A stretch of 9,435 nucleotides of DNA, from assembly GCA_000715685.1 (NCBI GenBank), contig KL569433.1, forward strand, positions 4,346-13,780. The letters are read 5' to 3'. Positions within the stretch are counted from its first letter, which is position 1. Each line of letters opens with the position of its first letter. This document shows positions 6,208 through 9,435 of this stretch, piece by piece. The notes under the pieces were generated by a model. That model was not told the origin of the DNA. It did no database searches and saw only the letters and a list, made by a program, of their open reading frames with translations. The translations under genes and the position numbers were made by a program. The DNA is from Streptomyces lilacinus. Its GTDB lineage: Bacteria; Actinomycetota; Actinomycetes; Streptomycetales; Streptomycetaceae.

Positions 6208-8436
6208 TCAGAGAGAAACACCACCTCCGAAAGCCCCCGCGAGCCGGAAATCCAGCGCCGTGCAGCGCCGGCCGGCGGAGACCGTGCGCACCGCCTGCCC
6301 CAGGGCGCGCCGCGAGCCGACCAGCACCACCAAGCGCTTTGCCCGGGTAACAGCCGTATAGAGGAGATTGCGCTGCAGCATCATCCAGGCGCCCGTGGTG
6401 ATCGGGATCACCACCGCCGGATACTCGCTGCCCTGGGAGCGGTGGATGGTCACCGCGTAGGCGTGGGCGAGCTCGTCGAGTTCGTCGAAGCCGTAGCCGA
6501 CCTCCTCGTCCTCGTCCGTGCGCACGGTCAGCCGCTGCTCGACGACGTCCAGGGCGGTGACCACGCCCACCGTGCCGTTGAAGACGCCGTTCTGCCCCTT
6601 TTCGTAGTTGTTGCGAATCTGGGTGACCTTGTCGCCGACCCGGAAGACCCGGCCGCCGAAGCGGCGCTCGGGCAGGTCGGGCCGGGCGGGCGTGATCGCC
6701 TGCTGCAGCAGACCGTTGAGCGTGCCGGCGCCCGCCGGGCCGCGGTGCATCGGGGCCAGCACCTGGACGTCGCGGCGCGGGTCGAGGCCGAACTTGGCGG
6801 GGATGCGCCGAGCCGCCACGTCCACGGTCAGCCGGCCCGCCTCCTCGGTGTCCTCCTCGGCGAAGAGATAGAAGTCGGTCAAACCCTGAGTGATGGGCGG
6901 CACCCCGGAGTTGATGCGGTGGGCATTGGTGACCACCCCGGACTGCTGGGCCTGCCGGAAGATGCGGGTCAGCCGGACCGCCGGGACGGGACTGTCCGGC
7001 GCGAGGAGGTCGCGCAGCACCTCGCCGGCGCCCACGGACGGCAGCTGGTCCACGTCGCCGACCAGCAGCAGGTGGGTGCCCGGCGGCACGGCCTTGACCA
7101 GCTTGTTGGCCAGCAGCAGGTCGAGCATCGACGCCTCGTCGACGACCACCAGGTCGGCGTCCAGCGGCCGGTCCCTGTCGTAGGCGGCGTCGCCGCCCGG
7201 CTTGAGCTCCAGCAGGCGGTGCACGGTGGAGGCGTCGGCGCCGGTGAGCTCGGAGAGCCGCTTGGCGGCCCGCCCGGTGGGCGCGGCCAGCACCACCTTG
7301 GCCTTCTTGGCCCGGGCCAGCTCCACCACGGACCGCACGGTGAAGGACTTGCCGCAGCCGGGGCCGCCGGTGAGGACCGCGACCCGGCTGGTGAGCGCGA
7401 GCCGGACGGCCTCCTGCTGCTCGGGGGCCAGCTCGGCGCCGGTGCGCCCGGCGAGCCAGGCGAGGGCCTTGTCCCACTGGACGTCCGCGAAGGCGGCCAG
7501 CCGGTCCTCCGGCGTCCGCAGCAGCCGCGTCAACTGCCCGGTCAGGGAAAGCTCCGCACGGTGGAAGGGGACCAGGTAGACGGCGGTGACCGGCTGCCCT
7601 CCGTCCGGGCCGGGAACGGTCTCGCGGACCACGCCCTCCTCGTCCGCGGCGAGCTCGGCGAGACAGTCGATGACGAGGCCGGTGTCGACCTGGAGCAGCT
7701 TCACCGCGTCCGCGATCAGCCGCTCCTCGGGCAGGAAGCAGTGCCCCTGGTCGGTGGACTGCGACAGGGCGTACTGGAGGCCGGCCTTGACCCGCTCGGG
7801 GCTGTCGTGCGGGATGCCGACGGACTGGGCGATGCGGTCGGCGGTGAGGAAGCCGATGCCCCACACGTCCGCCGCCAGCCGATAAGGCTCGTTCCGCGTG
7901 ACGGAGATCGAGGCGTCGCCGTACTTCTTGTAGATGCGCACGGCGATGGAGGTGGAGACCCCGACGCCCTGCAGGAAGACCATGACCTCCTTGATGGCCT
8001 TCTGCTCCTCCCACGCGGCGCCGATGGACGCGGTGCGCTTGGGGCCGAGGCCGGGGACCTCGATGAGCCGGGCGGGCTCCTTCTCGATGATGTCGAGGGT
8101 GTCGGTGCCGAAGTGGCTGACGATGCGGTCGGCGATGCGCGGGCCGACGCCCTTGACCAGGCCCGAGCCCAGATAGCGACGGATGCCCTGGATCGTGGCG
8201 GGCAGCAGCGTGGTGTAGTTCTCCACGGTGAACTGGCGGCCGTACTGCGGGTGGGAGCCCCAGCGCCCCTCCAGCCGCAGGGACTCGCCCGGCTGCGCGC
8301 CGAGCAGCGAGCCGACCACCGTGAGGAGATCGCCGCCGCCGCGTCCGGTGTCGACGCGGGCGACCGTGTAGCCGGTCTCCTCGTTGGCGTAGGTGATCCG
8401 CTCGAGGACCCCTTCGACCACAGCCAGTTGCACCAT
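6208..8436 (-). CDS. recD2: RecD2-type ATP-dependent DNA helicase (SF1)
   Basis: A 742-residue cytosolic 5'-3' DNA helicase of the RecD2/RecD-like family, which acts in repair without RecB and RecC. The N-terminal part has a small beta domain and helix-hairpin-helix signatures (about 93-105, VKGVGPRIADRI; 127-135, VPGLGPKRT; 192-202). The motor carries Walker A GGPGCGKS (357-364), Walker B VVVDEAS (430-436), motif III GDVDQLPSVG (460-469), the RIFRQ arginine motif (491-495) and motif VI YTAVTRAKRLVVLVG (693-707). The VTIHRSQGSEYP segment (662-673) is the conserved SF1B motif before motif VI. The length is normal for RecD2. The ATG at 8436 has no usable ribosome binding site but lies exactly 7 bases after a -10 box, so the mRNA is probably leaderless. 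The promoter matches the DNA damage motif of mycobacteria. I recall the same helicase next to citrate synthase in other Streptomyces. Confidence 0.95.
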   Translation of the reverse strand: MVQLAVVEGVLERITYANEETGYTVARVDTGRGGGDLLTVVGSLLGAQPGESLRLEGRWGSHPQYGRQFTVENYTTLLPATIQGIRRYLGSGLVKGVGPRIADRIVSHFGTDTLDIIEKEPARLIEVPGLGPKRTASIGAAWEEQKAIKEVMVFLQGVGVSTSIAVRIYKKYGDASISVTRNEPYRLAADVWGIGFLTADRIAQSVGIPHDSPERVKAGLQYALSQSTDQGHCFLPEERLIADAVKLLQVDTGLVIDCLAELAADEEGVVRETVPGPDGGQPVTAVYLVPFHRAELSLTGQLTRLLRTPEDRLAAFADVQWDKALAWLAGRTGAELAPEQQEAVRLALTSRVAVLTGGPGCGKSFTVRSVVELARAKKAKVVLAAPTGRAAKRLSELTGADASTVHRLLELKPGGDAAYDRDRPLDADLVVVDEASMLDLLLANKLVKAVPPGTHLLLVGDVDQLPSVGAGEVLRDLLAPDSPVPAVRLTRIFRQAQQSGVVTNAHRINSGVPPITQGLTDFYLFAEEDTEEAGRLTVDVAARRIPAKFGLDPRRDVQVLAPMHRGPAGAGTLNGLLQQAITPARPDLPERRFGGRVFRVGDKVTQIRNNYEKGQNGVFNGTVGVVTALDVVEQRLTVRTDEDEEVGYGFDELDELAHAYAVTIHRSQGSEYPAVVIPITTGAWMMLQRNLLYTAVTRAKRLVVLVGSRRALGQAVRTVSAGRRCTALDFRLAGAFGGGVSL

Positions 8437-8442
8437 GCCCCG

Positions 8443-8465
8443 ACGGTACCGCCGGCGACCGACAG
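8443..8465 (-). promoter_or_regulatory. DNA-damage-type promoter (PafBC/RecA-NDp-like) of the helicase gene
   Basis: On the minus strand CTGTCGGTC (8465-8457), 8 bases, then TACCGT (8448-8443) matches the actinobacterial LexA/RecA-independent damage promoter TTGTCRGTG-N8-TANNNT at 7 of 9 upstream positions, with exact spacing and both fixed -10 bases. Six bases separate the -10 from the ATG, which places the start of transcription on or next to the first base of the start codon. In mycobacteria this promoter class depends on PafBC; control here is inferred. Confidence 0.6.
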
Positions 8466-8518
8466 CGCGTTCGGGCCTGTGGATGACGCCCGTTCCGCTT
8501 CGCCGCGCGGGGACGTCG

Positions 8519-8544
8519 CGGAAAAATTCGACGGAAAAATTCGA
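8519..8544. repeat. Two adjacent 13-bp direct repeats
   Basis: CGGAAAAATTCGA occurs twice without a gap (8519-8531 and 8532-8544). The second copy overlaps the foot of the terminator hairpin. On the minus strand each copy supplies a run of five T, so the terminator has two T-runs in series. Confidence 0.9.
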
Positions 8545-8573
8545 GGGGCCCGGTCCGACGACCGGGCCCCTCG
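8542..8573 (-). terminator. Rho-independent terminator of the isomerase gene
   Basis: CGAGGGGCCCGGTC (8542-8555), loop CGAC, and GACCGGGCCCCTCG (8560-8573) form a perfect 14-bp stem. Read leftward it is followed by AATTTTT, and again by ATTTTT in the repeat. It ends the isomerase-like gene about 140 bases after its stop and insulates the helicase promoter from read-through. Confidence 0.9.
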
Positions 8574-8714
8574 CTTCCCCCCTGTGGGCCTCCCCCGAAT
8601 CCCCCCGGATTCCCCCCGGGATGCCCGACGCTGACTACGACCCACCACGGCTCCCTAGGGTTGCACTGATTTCAAGACGTTATCTTTCCGTTACCTTAAG
8701 TAGGGAACCCCTGT
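8574..8714. other. Untranslated stretch between isomerase stop and its terminator
   Basis: No gene is seen. It holds a dyad GAATCC-CCCC-GGATTC (8597-8612), a palindrome CCCTAGGG (8653-8660) and an unusually AT-rich part (8661-8702) with two 11-base direct repeats, GTTATCT-TTCC and GTTACCT-TAAG (8679-8700). The repeats look like a protein-binding site but no rightward gene starts here. Confidence 0.4.
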
Positions 8715-9420
8715 TCACAGCACATGCGCCCGATACCGGTCGAGGACCTCGGCGAGCACCTCCGCGCCCTCCCGTCCCCACAGTCCCGGATTGAAGATCT
8801 CCACCTCGACGGGCCCTCGGTAGCCCGCCGCCGTCACCCGCTCGTGGAACCGGCGCAGGTCCACGCAGCCGTCCCCCAACTGCCCCCGTCCCAGCAGCGC
8901 CCCCGCGGGCAGCGGAGTGACCCAGTCGGCGAGCTGGAAGGCCGCGAGACGGCTCCCCTCGCCCGCCCGCCGGAGCTGGTCGGCGACGGTGTCGTCCCAC
9001 CACAGGTGGTACGTGTCCACCACGACCCCCACCTGCTCTGCGGGGAAGCGCTCGGCGAGGTCGAGGGCCTGACGCAGGGTCGAGACCACGCAGCGGTCGG
9101 CGGCGAACATCGGGTGCAGTGGCTCGACGGCCAGCCGTACGCCATATCGGGCGGCGTACGGGGCGAGTTCGGCGAGGGCGTCGGCCACCCGCTCGCGCGC
9201 GCCGGCCAGGTCCCCGCTGCCCGGCGGGAGGCCGCCGGAGACGAGGACGAGGGTGTCGGTGCCGAGCTCGGCCGCCTCCTCGACGGCCGCCCGGTTGTCG
9301 GCCAGGGCCGCCGCCCGCTCGGCCGGGTCCGTCGCGGTGAGGAAGCCGCCCCGGCACAGGCTGCTGACGGCCAGCCCGGCGCCGCGCACGAGGCGGGCCG
9401 CCGCCCCGACGCCGTACGCC
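8715..9420 (-). CDS. Sugar phosphate isomerase/epimerase-like TIM barrel, C-terminal part (cut by contig end)
   Basis: The last 234 residues of an AP-endonuclease-2/xylose isomerase-like TIM barrel; the N-terminus lies beyond the right end. The frame is open up to the adapter and continues upstream of the internal GTG at 9389 (AYGVGAAARL precedes it), so that GTG is not the true start. Counting from it, likely metal ligands are Glu89 (VEPLHPMF), Asp125 (VDTYHLWW) and Glu197 (EVEIFN). The usual strand-seven His is Gln152 in AFQLADW. Relatives include hydroxypyruvate isomerase, IolI and other keto-sugar epimerases; the substrate cannot be told. It is transcribed leftward and ends at the terminator at 8542-8573. 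It could be the last gene of a second sugar-catabolic operon outside the window. Confidence 0.85.
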
Positions 9421-9435
9421 CTGTCTCTTATACAC
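9421..9435 (-). other. Tn5 mosaic-end adapter remnant
   Basis: The last 15 bases equal the start of the reverse-complement mosaic end, in opposite orientation to the copy at 1-18. It is library adapter, so real sequence ends at 9420 and the isomerase-like gene is cut artificially. Confidence 0.96.

Noticed and set aside
8456..8485. LexA-type SOS box upstream of the helicase
   Set aside because: Only isolated GAAC/GTTC-like half sites occur; no GAAC-N4-GTTC dyad is present.

Overview
The window is high-GC DNA with actinobacterial gene content and codon bias, most likely from a Streptomyces. The hexameric-type citrate synthase of 429 residues starting GTG-Ser-Asp-Asn, the strong G/C third-position bias (which produces long shadow reading frames on the opposite strand) and the TTGAC/TAGA promoter words all fit. 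The two outermost stretches (1-18 and 9421-9435) are not genomic: they are the Tn5 mosaic-end sequence of a tagmentation library, so the genes touching the edges are cut by the end of the contig and not by biology.

Left part (19-3486): an inositol/cyclitol catabolic locus. The first 42 codons of iolC (5-dehydro-2-deoxygluconokinase) run leftward. Divergently, three genes run rightward: an IolE-like TIM-barrel protein, a typical inositol 2-dehydrogenase (IolG) and a second Gfo/Idh/MocA dehydrogenase. The shared intergenic region holds two GTCC-N8-GGAC inverted repeats about 41 bp apart, each just upstream of a TTGACA -35 box, one per direction. This suggests one regulator controlling both arms.

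Middle part (3487-4748): a possibly structured stretch, a 69-residue helix-turn-helix protein, then copZ (cytosolic copper chaperone) behind a strong CsoR-type dyad that covers its -10. Between copZ and citrate synthase lie 487 bases without protein genes. They contain a promoter-like pair, several hairpins and a very strong rho-independent terminator on the + strand, which suggests a small RNA or a long copZ 3' UTR. A second, 21-bp hairpin terminates the citrate synthase gene coming from the other side.

Right part (4749-9420, all leftward): citrate synthase (gltA/citA), a RecD2-type SF1 helicase, and the C-terminal 234 residues of a sugar phosphate isomerase/epimerase-like TIM barrel that ends at its own terminator. 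The helicase gene appears leaderless, and its promoter matches the actinobacterial LexA-independent DNA damage motif (TTGTCRGTG-N8-TANNNT) with exact spacing.

Most protein genes here are members of well-known families. The parts most worth a second look are non-coding: the paired inositol operators, the nested copZ operator with a predicted 5'-terminal mRNA hairpin, the candidate small RNA with a duplicated G-rich loop, and the damage-type helicase promoter. I see no clearly new protein system, CRISPR array, tRNA, rRNA or insertion sequence.
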